A DNA stretch of 64,000 nt from the NCBI RefSeq assembly GCF_002139935.1, contig NZ_CP015578.1, positions 124,001-188,000 on the forward strand. Direction: 5' to 3'. Both the position numbers and the translations under genes were made by a program. Under the pieces are notes generated by a model that saw only the letters and a program-made list of their open reading frames with translations, was not told where the DNA came from and searched no databases. Source of the DNA: Campylobacter lanienae NCTC 13004 (GTDB taxonomy: Bacteria; Campylobacterota; Campylobacteria; Campylobacterales; Campylobacteraceae). The stretch's first letter is position 1, and the number at the start of each line of letters is the position of its first letter. Below, one piece after another: positions 53,836 to 63,941 of this stretch.

Positions 53836-54800
53836 GAGTATTGATAACTGGTGGAGCAGGATTTATAGGGTCGAATTTGGCTAAGCATTTTATGGGTGAA
53901 AATGAAGTTTTGGTGGTGGATAAATTCCGCTCTAATGAGACTTTTAGCAATGGAAATTTAAAAAGCTTTGGCCATTATAAAAATTTAATTGGCTTTAGAG
54001 GCGATATATATTGTGGTGATATCTGCGATATTGATACGATCAAAAAAATGCGTGATTTTGCGCCAGATGTGATATATCACGAGGCTGCTATCTCTGATAC
54101 TACGGTGGCTGAACAAGATGAGATTATGAGAGTGAATTTAAACTCATTTAAAGATATTTTAGATATCGCATACCAAAATGGCTCTAAAGTGGTCTATGCT
54201 AGTAGCGGTGCTACATATGGGGACGCTCCAAGCCCACAAAGTGTAGGTGTAGGTGAAAATCCGGCTAATGTCTATGGGTTTAGCAAGCTTATGATGGATG
54301 AGATGGGGCGAGAGTATCACGCTAAAACGGGACTTCATATAGTTGGGCTTAGGTATTTTAATGTATATGGTGATGGGGAATTTTATAAAAACAAAACCGC
54401 ATCTATGGTATTGCAATTTGGATTACAAATTCTAAGTGGCAATGCCCCAAGGTTATTTGAAGGAAGTGATAAGATAAAAAGGGATTTTGTTTATATAAAA
54501 GATATAATTTTAGCCAATGAATTAGCGATAAATGGCGATAGCGGAGTCTATAATGTCGGCACGGGCAATGCTAGAAGCTTTCAAGATATCGCTGATATCT
54601 TACAGCGAGAAATCGGCGTAAGCTTAGGCAATGAATATATCAAAAATCCATTTGCATCACAATATCAATACTTCACTCAAGCTGATATATCGCCTACAAA
54701 AATTGGCTTAAAATATGAGCCAAAATATAGCCTTGAAGATGGGATAAGAGAGTATTTGCCAGCGATAAAGCGAATTTATAATAGCGAGTTTAGAAAATGA
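53832..54800 (+). CDS. hldD: ADP-L-glycero-D-manno-heptose 6-epimerase
   Basis: A 322-residue extended SDR. ITGGAGFIGSNL binds NADP, ASSGATYG near 116 and YGFSK near 139 are catalytic. HldD inverts C6 of ADP-D-glycero-D-manno-heptose to the L form used in the LOS inner core. Overlaps gmhB and hldE by 4 bases each. Confidence 0.96.
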   Translation: MRVLITGGAGFIGSNLAKHFMGENEVLVVDKFRSNETFSNGNLKSFGHYKNLIGFRGDIYCGDICDIDTIKKMRDFAPDVIYHEAAISDTTVAEQDEIMRVNLNSFKDILDIAYQNGSKVVYASSGATYGDAPSPQSVGVGENPANVYGFSKLMMDEMGREYHAKTGLHIVGLRYFNVYGDGEFYKNKTASMVLQFGLQILSGNAPRLFEGSDKIKRDFVYIKDIILANELAINGDSGVYNVGTGNARSFQDIADILQREIGVSLGNEYIKNPFASQYQYFTQADISPTKIGLKYEPKYSLEDGIREYLPAIKRIYNSEFRK

Positions 54801-56173
54801 GTAGAGTGTTGGTAGTTGGGGATTTGATGATTGACCACTATATATGGGGGAGTTGTGATCGCATAAGCCCAGAAGCCCCAGTTCAAGTAGTAAATATCAA
54901 AAACGAAACCAAAAGATTAGGCGGTTGTGGGAATGTAGTTTCGAATTTGATCGCTCTTGGGGCTGAAGTTGGCGTAATAAGCGTAGTTGGCGATGATGAG
55001 TTAGGTGGTGAAATTTTAAAGCTTTTAAAAGATCGTGGCGCAAAAGCTGAGCTAGTGATCGCACAAAAAGGACGCAAATCTAGCCAAAAAAGCCGTGTAA
55101 TGGTAACTCATCAACAGGTTCTTAGGCTAGATACAGAGAGCACTAGCGATATTGATTGCGCTGATGAGATAGTGGGTAAATTCCAAGGCATTTTGAATAG
55201 TTATGATATTGTTTTGTTAAGTGATTATGGTAAGGGAGTTTTGAGTGATTATCTAACAAAACAGATAATCTCAATTACCAAAAACAGCGCCAAAATGGTC
55301 TTAGTAGATCCTAAAGGGAAAGATTATAGTAAATACAAGGGCGCAACACTTCTAACGCCGAATAAAAAAGAGGCAAGCGAGGCTTTGGGGTTTGTGATTG
55401 ATAGTGATGAGAAACTGGAATTAGCTCTAAAAACTATGAAGATGAATTACGAGCTTGAGTATTCTTTGATCACTTTAAGTGAAGATGGGATAGGGCTTTT
55501 GGCTCAAAAGATGGTTAAATTCCCAGCTTTAGCAAAAGAGGTTTTTGATGTTACGGGTGCGGGGGATAGTGTCTTGGCTACTTTGGGGTATTGCCTAGCT
55601 AGTAAGATGAGTATCGAAGATGCTATAGATAATGCGAATTTAGCCGCAGCCGTTGTGGTAGGAAAGGTAGGAAGTGCGGACGCTAGTTGGGGAGAGATAG
55701 AGAGCTTAAAGAGCAAAAAGATAGGTTTTGAGCGAAAATTAGTAAAACTTGATGAGCTTTTGAAAGTTGATAGAAGCGGCAAGAGCTTGGTATTTACAAA
55801 TGGGTGTTTTGATATTTTACATTTTGGGCATATTAGCTACTTACAAAAGGCTAAGATGCTTGGTGATATATTGGTCGTTGGGTTGAATTCAGATAGTTCA
55901 GTTAGGGGCTTAAAAGGTGATAGCAGACCGGTAAATACGCAGTTTGATAGGGCGGCTATGCTGTGCGCTATGGAATTTGTGGATTTTGTAGTGATATTTG
56001 ATGATGATACGCCTTATGAGATGATTAAGGCTATTGGGCCTGATGTGCTAGTTAAGGGTGCTGATTATGAGGGCAAGGTGGTTGTAGGTAGCGAGTTTGC
56101 TAAAAGAGTTGAGTTGATTGAATTTGTAGAGGGCAAGAGCACTACAAATATAATAGAAAAAATAAGAAATTAA
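54797..56173 (+). CDS. hldE: Bifunctional heptose 7-phosphate kinase / heptose 1-phosphate adenylyltransferase
   Basis: A 458-residue two-domain enzyme. Residues 1 to about 310 form a PfkB-type kinase with RLGGCGNV near 35 and the catalytic DVTGAGDSV near 250. Residues about 330-458 are a cytidylyltransferase-like domain with NGCFDILHFGHISYL (HxGH). It performs the kinase and adenylation steps of ADP-heptose synthesis. Full length. Confidence 0.97.
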   Translation: MSRVLVVGDLMIDHYIWGSCDRISPEAPVQVVNIKNETKRLGGCGNVVSNLIALGAEVGVISVVGDDELGGEILKLLKDRGAKAELVIAQKGRKSSQKSRVMVTHQQVLRLDTESTSDIDCADEIVGKFQGILNSYDIVLLSDYGKGVLSDYLTKQIISITKNSAKMVLVDPKGKDYSKYKGATLLTPNKKEASEALGFVIDSDEKLELALKTMKMNYELEYSLITLSEDGIGLLAQKMVKFPALAKEVFDVTGAGDSVLATLGYCLASKMSIEDAIDNANLAAAVVVGKVGSADASWGEIESLKSKKIGFERKLVKLDELLKVDRSGKSLVFTNGCFDILHFGHISYLQKAKMLGDILVVGLNSDSSVRGLKGDSRPVNTQFDRAAMLCAMEFVDFVVIFDDDTPYEMIKAIGPDVLVKGADYEGKVVVGSEFAKRVELIEFVEGKSTTNIIEKIRN

Positions 56174-56182
56174 AGGGTGATT

Positions 56183-56743
56183 ATGAGTATATTTAGTGAT
56201 GAGTTAAGGTCGCATTTAGAGGTGGCGAATTCGGTTTTGTCTGTGGAAGAGCAAGTGATGAAGGTGGCAAATATCGTTATAGATACGCTTAAAAATGGTA
56301 ATAAAATAATCATTTGTGGCAATGGCGGAAGTGCGGCCGATGCTCAACATTTTGCCGCTGAGCTTACAGGTAGATACAAAAGCGAGAGAGCCTCTCTAGG
56401 GGCTATAGCACTTAGTACCGATACATCTGCGATAACTGCTATTGGCAATGACTATGGATATGATATGATATTTTCAAGGCAACTTAGCGGAGTTGGTAGG
56501 GCTGGAGATCTATTAGTTGCGATTAGCACTAGTGGTAATAGTCAAAATGTCTTAAAAGCTATCCAAGTAGCTAAGGAAAATGGTATAAAAAGCGTTGGAT
56601 TAAGTGGCAAGGGCGGTGGAGCGATGAATGATGCGTGTGATATAAATATCGTAGTTCCATCTAATGACACAGCTAGAATCCAAGAGATGCATATTTTGAT
56701 AATTCATACGATTTGCGCAGCTGTGGATGGGGCGTTTAGTTAA
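56183..56743 (+). CDS. gmhA: Sedoheptulose 7-phosphate isomerase (LOS copy)
   Basis: A 186-residue SIS-domain isomerase starting the ADP-heptose pathway. ATG 56183 follows AAAGG (56172-56176); a GTG at 56177 lacks spacing. [17 protein letters not shown] near 52 and STSGNSQNV near 119 form the sugar-phosphate site. Paralogue of the capsule gmhA at 27610; its shared product can enter either GDP- or ADP-heptose branches. It converges with waaF, overlapping by 8 bases tail to tail. Confidence 0.95.
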   Translation: MSIFSDELRSHLEVANSVLSVEEQVMKVANIVIDTLKNGNKIIICGNGGSAADAQHFAAELTGRYKSERASLGAIALSTDTSAITAIGNDYGYDMIFSRQLSGVGRAGDLLVAISTSGNSQNVLKAIQVAKENGIKSVGLSGKGGGAMNDACDINIVVPSNDTARIQEMHILIIHTICAAVDGAFS

Positions 56744-57656
56744 GCTCATTAATTAAATTTAAAACCACATCAGGTTTTAGTGCCTTCATACACTCATGAG
56801 TGCCAAGAGGGCATACTCTTTTCATACAAGGCATACAATCCAAGTTTAGATGAGCTAGTCTAGCATTTGGGTTATTGTATGGGCTAGTGCGAGTAAAATT
56901 AGTCGGCCCAAATAGTGCTATGGTAGGAGTTTTGAAGGTTGCGGCTATATGCATGGGGCCACTATCATTAGTGATGAATAGATCAAGCCCAGCTATATAA
57001 CTAGCTAGTTCGCTGATAGTTGTCTTGCCGCAGAGATTTTGGTGGGGGACGCTATTTGTAGATAGAATTTTGCTAATTTGATGGCAAATTTCACTTTCGC
57101 CGATCCCACCAAATATCACAATATCAAACTTACCACTCAATTCAGTCGCCACCTCGGCAAAGTAACTTGGATACCATCTTTTGGCACTTCCATAGGTAGC
57201 ACCTGGATTTATACCTAGGGTTGGCTTTGGGTATTTAACCGGAGTAAAGTCAAGCTCTAATTTGTCAGTTAAAATATCTATATTTAGGGCTTTGGAGCTG
57301 AAATTTAAGTAGTCGATTACAAGATGATCTTTTGGATTTATTGTTTTATAGATGGCGCTTTTTGGAGCATCTATAAAAAACGCTAAAGCCTTAGAGGCAA
57401 GGTGGCTTCTAAAACTGATGAAAGCATCAAATTTCGGTAGGGATTTGGCGAATTTATATAGATAGAGTAGGCGGAATTTGGATTTTTTGGATCTGTCTAT
57501 GATGATATTTCCGCTCTTTTCAAATAGAGCCGTTGAGGCGTGCGAACCAAAAAATGTAAAATCCACATCTTTGAAATTCGCTCTTATATTGGCTATTGCA
57601 GCGCTACTCATAACTCCATCGCCAAGCCAAGTTGGCAACTCAATGAATATTTTCAC
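56736..57656 (-). CDS. waaF: ADP-heptose:LPS heptosyltransferase II
   Basis: A 306-residue GT9 family transferase adding the second inner-core heptose. The start [19 protein letters not shown] is the WaaF sequence with the catalytic Asp region; [16 protein letters not shown] near 170 and [11 protein letters not shown] near 240 bind ADP-heptose. Terminal [10 protein letters not shown] cysteines are typical. Overlaps the next gene's 3' end by 17 bases on the minus strand operon waaC-waaM-GT9-GT4-waaF. Confidence 0.94.
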   Translation of the reverse strand: MKIFIELPTWLGDGVMSSAAIANIRANFKDVDFTFFGSHASTALFEKSGNIIIDRSKKSKFRLLYLYKFAKSLPKFDAFISFRSHLASKALAFFIDAPKSAIYKTINPKDHLVIDYLNFSSKALNIDILTDKLELDFTPVKYPKPTLGINPGATYGSAKRWYPSYFAEVATELSGKFDIVIFGGIGESEICHQISKILSTNSVPHQNLCGKTTISELASYIAGLDLFITNDSGPMHIAATFKTPTIALFGPTNFTRTSPYNNPNARLAHLNLDCMPCMKRVCPLGTHECMKALKPDVVLNLINELN

Positions 57657-58644
57657 TAATTACCTTTGCTATCTCATTTATGCTTTTATCTGCTGTGAAA
57701 TTTTTGGCTAGATTTATATTTTTAGTTGATATTTCAAGCATTAAATTATGATCATTAAGAAGATTATCGATATATTTAGCTGTTTCATCTATGGATTTTA
57801 CGATAAACTCATCATCCAAAATCTCGCTAGCGCCGTTACTATCACTGCTAAAACATACGCAACCATAGCTCAAAGCTTCTAAAATTTGAGTGCTAAATGA
57901 GTTATAAAGCGAAGGCAGGGCAAATATATCAGCAGCCTCATAATAGCGATTTAGCGTTTTGGGGGTGGATTTGAAAATTGCTCTAATATTTGATTTATTG
58001 GCTAGTTTTTTATATTTTGCGATGGATTTATCGCTACTGATGATTATAGCATTAAATTTGCTTTGAATTTGGGCTAATAACTCTATGAATTTATCTATTC
58101 CATCTTTTTTTAGATCATTTGAGACAAATAGGATAATTGGCAATTCTATATCGATGCCAAGCTCTTTGCTTAATTCTAATTTGGCGCTACCTTTTTGAAT
58201 TTGAGTTGGTAGGTTGATTCCTGGATATATGGTGGTGATTTTGCCTGGTTTTATATCGTAGATTGTCTCTAATTGATAGCGAGTTAAATTTGAGTTTGTT
58301 ATGATTTTTATAGAGTTATTTATGCAGTTTTTTTCGACTATGGTATTTATGATTTTAAGCGGATTTAAAAACCAAAATTTATCTAATTTTTTATATATTT
58401 GCCAAACTCCATCAAAAGCCAAATATATATCAGCACTATCAAATCTATCTAAGCAGATATAGAAATTATCATTTTTTTGTTTTTTGGCTAGCTTGTTGAT
58501 TTTAAGAAGTTTTGTAGCCTTGATATTATCGTAGTTCTTGCTACTAGCCTTAAAGCCTTTTGCGTTTAAAATGGCCTTTAATCGCTCTATAAATCTTTGG
58601 TTTTTGGTGGTGAAGTTAAACTCTAATATCTCTATATTTTTCAT
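57640..58644 (-). CDS. Family 4-type LOS glycosyltransferase
   Basis: A 334-residue GT-B enzyme. TTIYPGIN near 137, KSTPKTLNRYYEAADIFALPS near 220 and NSFSTQILEALSYGCVCFSSDSNG near 246, with the Glu of the EX7E-like motif, mark the GT4 donor-binding half. Sits between waaF and a GT9 gene in the LOS operon, so it probably extends the core; sugar unknown. It overlaps waaF. Confidence 0.85.
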   Translation of the reverse strand: MKNIEILEFNFTTKNQRFIERLKAILNAKGFKASSKNYDNIKATKLLKINKLAKKQKNDNFYICLDRFDSADIYLAFDGVWQIYKKLDKFWFLNPLKIINTIVEKNCINNSIKIITNSNLTRYQLETIYDIKPGKITTIYPGINLPTQIQKGSAKLELSKELGIDIELPIILFVSNDLKKDGIDKFIELLAQIQSKFNAIIISSDKSIAKYKKLANKSNIRAIFKSTPKTLNRYYEAADIFALPSLYNSFSTQILEALSYGCVCFSSDSNGASEILDDEFIVKSIDETAKYIDNLLNDHNLMLEISTKNINLAKNFTADKSINEIAKVISENIH

Positions 58645-58694
58645 AATTTTATTTTAGCATAGCTAGGCTTATAAATTGGTTTATATTTCTAAAT

Positions 58695-59741
58695 TTAGCT
58701 AATAAAGTGATTTTTGATCTCATTTATAATCCAGTTTATATCTAAGGAGTTTAGACAATCGCTAATTTGTGAGTCATTACAGCCCTCTTTGCCGCATGGG
58801 ACGCATTTTAGAGTGCTTTGGATCACTGTGTGGCGACCCATTTTTTGAATTCCATTTTTGTTTTGATAATAGCTTTTAAACTTAGAGTTATCCCAAGGCC
58901 CCCACACGCCAGTATAGCTAGGCCCAAATAGCGCTATACAAGGGATATTATTTGCCGCAGCAATATGCATTATAGCAGTATCAACACCGATATAAAGATC
59001 TGATTGAGAGCTTAAAAACGCCACTTGATCTAAGGTTAAATTCCCCATAAATACAATTGGTTTTGATGCGCACAAAGATAAAATATGCCCCATTCTATCT
59101 ATCTCATTTTGATTTTTATCACAGGTTAAAACCACTCTTTTATCTAGCTTAAGCTCACAAAAATCAATAATTTTAGCCATAATCTCATCGCTAAGGCATT
59201 TATAATTAAATCTAGCCATTGGATGAATATGTATGAAATTTGGCGGCAAATTTAAATCATAATTTTTAAAATACAAACTCACTTTTGTGCTTAAAATTTC
59301 TTTATTAAGGGCGGTTATAGCGGATAAATTTTGCATTACGATGTGGCCTGATGGATTAGAGATATTTGTGATAAATTTGTTTAAAATTTGGCTATTGCTT
59401 TTATGTGAGACTATGGTTTTAGCTCCGCAAAATTTAGCTAAAAATATCCCACGATCGCTCATTTCGGTATTTATCACGATATCGAATTTCTCTTTTCTTA
59501 ATCTAAGGGCGTATTTGATCTCAAGCCAAAGTTTTTTAAATATATTTGATTTATTGATTGAATTTCGCTCATAGATATGGATTTTATCAATTTGCGGGTT
59601 ATTTTCTATCACTGCTTGCGTGCCGCTATTTAGAGCAAAGTGTATAGAGGCATCTGGATAGTGGGCTTTGAGATTGGATATCAAAGGCGTAGTTAATAAT
59701 ACATCGCCGATAAATCTAAATTTAATAACTAATATCTTCAT
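58695..59741 (-). CDS. waaQ: Heptosyltransferase III-like GT9 glycosyltransferase
   Basis: A 348-residue GT9 protein: VIKFRFIGDVLLTTPLISNL opens the fold as in WaaQ, HIHPMARFNYKCL near 180 replaces the usual donor loop and GVDTAIMHIAAANN near 262 binds the nucleotide. A CVPCGKEGC cluster lies near the end. Most like heptosyltransferase III (RfaQ), adding a branch heptose; the gene name is by resemblance. Its start overlaps the acyltransferase stop. Confidence 0.8.
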   Translation of the reverse strand: MKILVIKFRFIGDVLLTTPLISNLKAHYPDASIHFALNSGTQAVIENNPQIDKIHIYERNSINKSNIFKKLWLEIKYALRLRKEKFDIVINTEMSDRGIFLAKFCGAKTIVSHKSNSQILNKFITNISNPSGHIVMQNLSAITALNKEILSTKVSLYFKNYDLNLPPNFIHIHPMARFNYKCLSDEIMAKIIDFCELKLDKRVVLTCDKNQNEIDRMGHILSLCASKPIVFMGNLTLDQVAFLSSQSDLYIGVDTAIMHIAAANNIPCIALFGPSYTGVWGPWDNSKFKSYYQNKNGIQKMGRHTVIQSTLKCVPCGKEGCNDSQISDCLNSLDINWIINEIKNHFIS

Positions 59742-60601
59742 CTATATATCTCTGGGTAGAAGTGTTTAAATTTCTTATGCATCCAAAAATACTCATCTGG
59801 TTTTGAGATTATAATTTTTTGCGTAGCGTCGCTTTGGTATTGCGTGGCGAGCTGAATTTTATCCCCATTTAGGGCATTAATATCGATTGGATCATAAAAG
59901 ATGATTAAATTTTTATCGCCATATCTTTGGATAAAAGCTGGGATTATCACCGCATTTAGTTTAGACGCAAAGATGCTAGCAGCGTGTGTGTGAGCTATTT
60001 TGTGAGAGAAAAACTCACACTCTAATCCATCTCTAATATCGATATTTTGATCGACTAAAATCCCTAGAAGGCGCCTTTTTTGTAGTGCTTTGATAATCAT
60101 CTTGGCGCCACCGCTTTTAGGTATTACTTCTATATCGAATTTAGCTCTTTTTTGGCTTAAAATCTTATCCATTGAAGGGCTATCAAGATTTCTACCTACG
60201 ATGCTAACAGCGCCAAATTTCGCCGCCATCGCAAGGCTAAAAAGCTCCCAATTGCCATAATGTGCGGTTGTGATGATGATGGGGCGGTCTTTGAATTTAT
60301 CCAAAATTTCTTCATTTTTAAACTCCACTTTGGATAAAATCTGCTCTTTTGAGCTATTTTGATTACGCAAAAACTCCATACCAAAGTAGGCAAAGTTGCG
60401 ATAAGTATCTAAAATAATCTTTTCTATATTATCAAATTTACACATTTTAAGGTTAATTCTCATTATATTTGTATGCTTCTTATCAAATTTATAAAACAGC
60501 CTAGCAAGTGCGTCTAAAAGCAGATTTTGAAACTTCATAGGCGTGTAGTTTGCGATAAATTTAAATATTTTATAAAGCAAAAAATATACAAAATCAATCA
60601 T
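59738..60601 (-). CDS. waaM: Lipid A acyltransferase (HtrB/LpxL family)
   Basis: A 287-residue inner-membrane-associated acyltransferase with an N-terminal hydrophobic helix. TTAHYGNWELFS near 113 supplies the HX4E catalytic pair, and LVDQNIDIRDG near 170 is conserved. It adds a secondary fatty acid to lipid A. It lies next to waaC as in C. jejuni, with overlaps on both sides. Confidence 0.93.
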   Translation of the reverse strand: MIDFVYFLLYKIFKFIANYTPMKFQNLLLDALARLFYKFDKKHTNIMRINLKMCKFDNIEKIILDTYRNFAYFGMEFLRNQNSSKEQILSKVEFKNEEILDKFKDRPIIITTAHYGNWELFSLAMAAKFGAVSIVGRNLDSPSMDKILSQKRAKFDIEVIPKSGGAKMIIKALQKRRLLGILVDQNIDIRDGLECEFFSHKIAHTHAASIFASKLNAVIIPAFIQRYGDKNLIIFYDPIDINALNGDKIQLATQYQSDATQKIIISKPDEYFWMHKKFKHFYPEIYR

Positions 60602-61559
60602 ACAAATTCTCCAAATTCAAAATCTCCCTTGCTAAATTCGCCACGCTAATAGCCGGTATATCATTGATACAATAATCGCTCTTATCTATATTTTTAGCAT
60701 CAATTTTCTTGCCTATATCGATGGTGCGATTAATGCGTGTTTGATAGCTATTTCTATGACTTGGTCGGTTGCCAAATAGCGTGATAGAGGCTCTATTTTG
60801 CGCCCAAGCTAGGTGAGTTATACCGCTATCATTGCCGATGACTAATCCAGTATCACAAAGCAAACTAACCACCATCTCTAAGCTCATAGGCTCTAAAACC
60901 TTAGCGTGGGTATTTTGGGCTATTAATTTTGCTTTTTGTAGCTCATTTTGGTTGCCAGAAATTATATTTATCTCATAATCTTTTAATAAATTTATAATAT
61001 CTTTAAATTTATTATAACACTTGCTTGGCTCGCTAGCAAATGGCGCTATAAGGATAGTTTTAGATGGTTTTGGGCTTTTAGCTAGGATGAAACAAGCAGA
61101 TTTGTGTCTAATCTCATCATCACTATACTTAAAACCCAAAGCCAAGCTAGCTAGACTTAGATTTCGCTTTATGATATTTTCATTATAATCAATCTTAAAT
61201 TTGCTTTTATAAAATATCGAAGCTAGCGGTTCTTTAATGCTATTTTTATCAAATCCAGATATATTGTTGCCTAAAATTTTTGCTACAATTGCTGATTTTA
61301 TAAGCCCTTGAAAATCAATGATGATATCAAATTTGCCCCTAAATTGCCTTAAAATTTTATAACTTTTATAAAATTTTTTATCTTTTAAAGGCAGGGTAGC
61401 TATATTGATACCGCTAATAAGCCTTAAAATTGAGCTAAATTTCTCATCAACAAACCAAGTAATATCCGCATTTTTATAATGCTTTTTAATGAATTGTATC
61501 ACAATGCTAGTATGAATGATATCGCCAAGAGCAGATAATCTAATAATTGCTATTTTCAA
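60594..61559 (-). CDS. waaC: ADP-heptose:LPS heptosyltransferase I
   Basis: A 321-residue GT9 transferase adding the first heptose to Kdo. IIRLSALGDIIHTSIV at the N-terminus is the WaaC signature with the catalytic Asp, FQGLIKSAIVAK near 84 and GNDSGITHLAWAQN near 240 complete the active site. First gene of the minus-strand LOS operon; its promoter lies in the 60-base spacer shared with the divergent exonuclease gene. Confidence 0.95.
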   Translation of the reverse strand: MKIAIIRLSALGDIIHTSIVIQFIKKHYKNADITWFVDEKFSSILRLISGINIATLPLKDKKFYKSYKILRQFRGKFDIIIDFQGLIKSAIVAKILGNNISGFDKNSIKEPLASIFYKSKFKIDYNENIIKRNLSLASLALGFKYSDDEIRHKSACFILAKSPKPSKTILIAPFASEPSKCYNKFKDIINLLKDYEINIISGNQNELQKAKLIAQNTHAKVLEPMSLEMVVSLLCDTGLVIGNDSGITHLAWAQNRASITLFGNRPSHRNSYQTRINRTIDIGKKIDAKNIDKSDYCINDIPAISVANLAREILNLENLYD

Positions 61560-61618
61560 CTAATTTTCCAAAATTTTTTGCTATTATTTTATCTAAATTT
61601 GATTAAAAGTTGGTAATT

Positions 61619-62428
61619 ATGAGCGGATATATCTGTGTTTTTGATTGCGAAACTATTCCAGATAGTGATTCTTTGAGAGTGGCGTATGGCTATGATGGCG
61701 ATGATGAGAGCGTGGCTAAAATGGCTCTAAAAGCGCAAAAGGAGCAAAGTGGGAGTGAGTTTTTGCCTGTTTGTTTTCATAAGGTTGTTACGATTAGCGC
61801 TGTAATTGCTGATGAGTTTGGGCGATTTAAGAGAGTATCTACCATAGCAGGTAGTAGCGAAAAAGAGAAAATCTCTGAATTTATTAAATTTATAAATGAG
61901 CATAATCCAAGATTGATTAGTTATAATGGCAGGGGCTTTGATCTACCTATGCTAATGATAAGGGCAATGCGATATAATCTTGATGCTAGTGAGTATTTTA
62001 ATACCAATGATAGAGCAAATGGCAAGGATAAGTGGTGTAATTATAGAAGTAGATATGATGGGATTTTTCACTTAGATTTGCTTGATCATATTAGTGATTT
62101 TAAGGCTGTGAGTGGGCTTAAGCTTGATCTACTTTGTTCTAGCTTGAATTTACCGGGCAAATATGATGTTTGTGGTGATGAGGTGATGAGCTTGTATTAT
62201 AATAATAAACAAGATAAAATCGATGAGTATTGTGAGTCTGATGTGCTAAATACATATTGGCTGTTTTTAAAATATGAGCTACTTCGTGGGAAGTTAAATA
62301 TAGATGATTATATTGATTATCTAAATTTAATGAGCGAGTATTTAAAGGATAAAAAACCAGATATGAGCTATACTCCAGTATTCTGTCAATATATACAAAA
62401 TGAGTTTGATAGGATAAAAGTTGATTAG
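61619..62428 (+). CDS. Predicted 3'-5' exonuclease (PolB exonuclease-like, DnaQ superfamily)
   Basis: A 269-residue DEDD-type exonuclease. FDCETIPD near 8 gives the first Asp-x-Glu, ISYNGRGFDLPML near 105 the second Asp, and CESDVLNTYWLF near 213 the last Asp. This matches the predicted PolB-like 3'-5' exonuclease family. ATG 61619 is preferred over TTG 61610. It overlaps the ligase gene by 8 bases, suggesting linked DNA-repair or uptake roles. Confidence 0.88.
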   Translation: MSGYICVFDCETIPDSDSLRVAYGYDGDDESVAKMALKAQKEQSGSEFLPVCFHKVVTISAVIADEFGRFKRVSTIAGSSEKEKISEFIKFINEHNPRLISYNGRGFDLPMLMIRAMRYNLDASEYFNTNDRANGKDKWCNYRSRYDGIFHLDLLDHISDFKAVSGLKLDLLCSSLNLPGKYDVCGDEVMSLYYNNKQDKIDEYCESDVLNTYWLFLKYELLRGKLNIDDYIDYLNLMSEYLKDKKPDMSYTPVFCQYIQNEFDRIKVD

Positions 62429-63236
62429 ATTTTTAGTGCTATTTTGGCTATTTTGTGCTACCTCTTTTGGCGAGGTTATGCTACTTAAAGAGTATAAAGA
62501 TGAGAATTTAACCGGCTGGGTAATGAGCGAAAAATACGATGGAGTTCGTGCTATTTGGGATGGCAAGGTCTTAAAAAGTCGTAGTGGTAAGATTATCAAT
62601 GCCCCAACTAAGTTTATAAATGAGCTACCGGATTTTGCCCTTGATGGTGAGCTGTGGAGTGGGGTGGGGGAATTTGAGTTTATCGCCTCTACTGTTTTAG
62701 ATGAAACGCCAGATGATAGAGCATGGGATAAAATCAAATATATGGTATTTGATCTGCCTAAATTTGATGGTAATTTGTATCAAAAAATGGATTATTTAAA
62801 TAATTTTTTAAAGGCAAATCCAAGTGAATTTATAAGGGTTATTGAGCAGATTGAGATCAAAGACAATAATCACGCTTTTGCTTTTTTAGATGAGTTAGTA
62901 GCTAGTGGCGCAGAGGGCGTGGTGGTGCGTGACCCAAATGCCAAATATATTAGCGGTCGCAGCTCATCGATATTAAAGCTGAAAAAATGGCATGATAGCG
63001 AGTGTGAAATAGTCGCTATAAATGAAGGTAAAGGTAGATTAAAAAGGACAATGGGATCGCTAAATTGCGTGGATATATTTAGTAAAATAGAGTTTAAAAT
63101 TGGCTCTGGATTTAGTGATGAAATGAGAGCAAATCCACCAAAGATAGGCACCATAATCACATATAAATTTCAAAATTTAACCAAAAATAATAAACCAAGA
63201 TTTCCAATATTTCTAAGAATCAAAAGGAGCGAATGA
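62421..63236 (+). CDS. ATP-dependent DNA ligase with signal peptide
   Basis: A 271-residue minimal ATP-dependent ligase. Residues 1-17 form a signal peptide (FLVLFWLFCATSFG), so it is probably periplasmic. Motif I is SEKYDGVRAIW (Lys in KYDG, near 36), with DGELWSG near 73, AEGVVVRDP near 163 and LKLKKWHD near 185 completing the nucleotidyl-transfer core and an OB domain following. TTG start, overlapping the exonuclease. Related to the LigE-type ligase of C. jejuni; a role in processing incoming DNA is plausible, not shown. Confidence 0.9.
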   Translation: MIRFLVLFWLFCATSFGEVMLLKEYKDENLTGWVMSEKYDGVRAIWDGKVLKSRSGKIINAPTKFINELPDFALDGELWSGVGEFEFIASTVLDETPDDRAWDKIKYMVFDLPKFDGNLYQKMDYLNNFLKANPSEFIRVIEQIEIKDNNHAFAFLDELVASGAEGVVVRDPNAKYISGRSSSILKLKKWHDSECEIVAINEGKGRLKRTMGSLNCVDIFSKIEFKIGSGFSDEMRANPPKIGTIITYKFQNLTKNNKPRFPIFLRIKRSE

Positions 63237-63472
63237 TGAGAAAATTAGCAATATTATGCTTAGTAGTAGCGGCGTTAAATGCGGTGATTTATTATGAGCC
63301 AAAGACCAAAGAGCAAAAAGAGGGTTACAAATATGGCCAAACAATGCGAATGCTAGGCTTTGAGAAATGGGAGTGTAATAAATTTAAAAATATCGATGAG
63401 GTTAAATTTGAGTGGTGCGAATATGGCTGGGTGGATAAAAGCGAGGAGATAGATGCTAGAAAGGATTATTGA
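63233..63472 (+). CDS. Small secreted protein of unknown function
   Basis: A 79-residue protein with AGGAG upstream and a double ATG (63233, 63236). Residues 2-18 are a signal peptide; the mature part is polar with two cysteines (ECN, WCEYGW) that may pair. Overlaps the ligase stop by 4 bases and pseH by 20 bases, so expressed with them. I do not recognise it. Confidence 0.65.
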   Translation: MMRKLAILCLVVAALNAVIYYEPKTKEQKEGYKYGQTMRMLGFEKWECNKFKNIDEVKFEWCEYGWVDKSEEIDARKDY

Positions 63473-63926
63473 TAAGATTAAGCTAGTAAATTTCAAAGAT
63501 TTTAATAGCTCTGAGATAGAGCTAGTTTATAAGTGGAGAAATGACCCTAAAATCGCTAAATATATGGTAAATAAGCATATTGATTTAAAGGAGCATTTGA
63601 GCTTTATAAAATCTCTAAAAAATAGTAGCGATAAAAGGTATTTTTTGGTTTATCAAAGCGGCGAGCCAATCGGCGTGGTTTCGTTTGTCAATATAAGTGA
63701 AATTTCGTGTGAATTTGGTATATATGCCAATCCAAATTTACGCCAAATGGGGGATATATTGATGAGTGTTATCATAGATTATGCTTTTGATATTTTAAAG
63801 GTTAGCAAGATCCTAGCTAAGGCTTATAAGGATAATTTAAAAGCTATTAATCTATATCAAAAATTTAAATTTGAAATATACGAAAATAGCGATTTGATGG
63901 TATATTTTTGCCGTAAAGCTAAATAA
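63453..63926 (+). CDS. pseH: Pseudaminic acid pathway N-acetyltransferase
   Basis: A 157-residue GNAT acetyltransferase. VYKWRNDPKIAKYM near 25 is the PseH substrate-side pattern and the acetyl-CoA loop is around NPNLRQMGDILMSV near 93; AYKDNLKAINLYQKFKF follows as in the GNAT end. PseH acetylates UDP-4-amino-4,6-dideoxy-AltNAc in flagellin pseudaminic acid synthesis. It precedes galE; the rest of the pse set is not in this window. Confidence 0.88.
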   Translation: MLERIIDKIKLVNFKDFNSSEIELVYKWRNDPKIAKYMVNKHIDLKEHLSFIKSLKNSSDKRYFLVYQSGEPIGVVSFVNISEISCEFGIYANPNLRQMGDILMSVIIDYAFDILKVSKILAKAYKDNLKAINLYQKFKFEIYENSDLMVYFCRKAK

Positions 63927-63941
63927 ATTTAAGGAGTAAAA

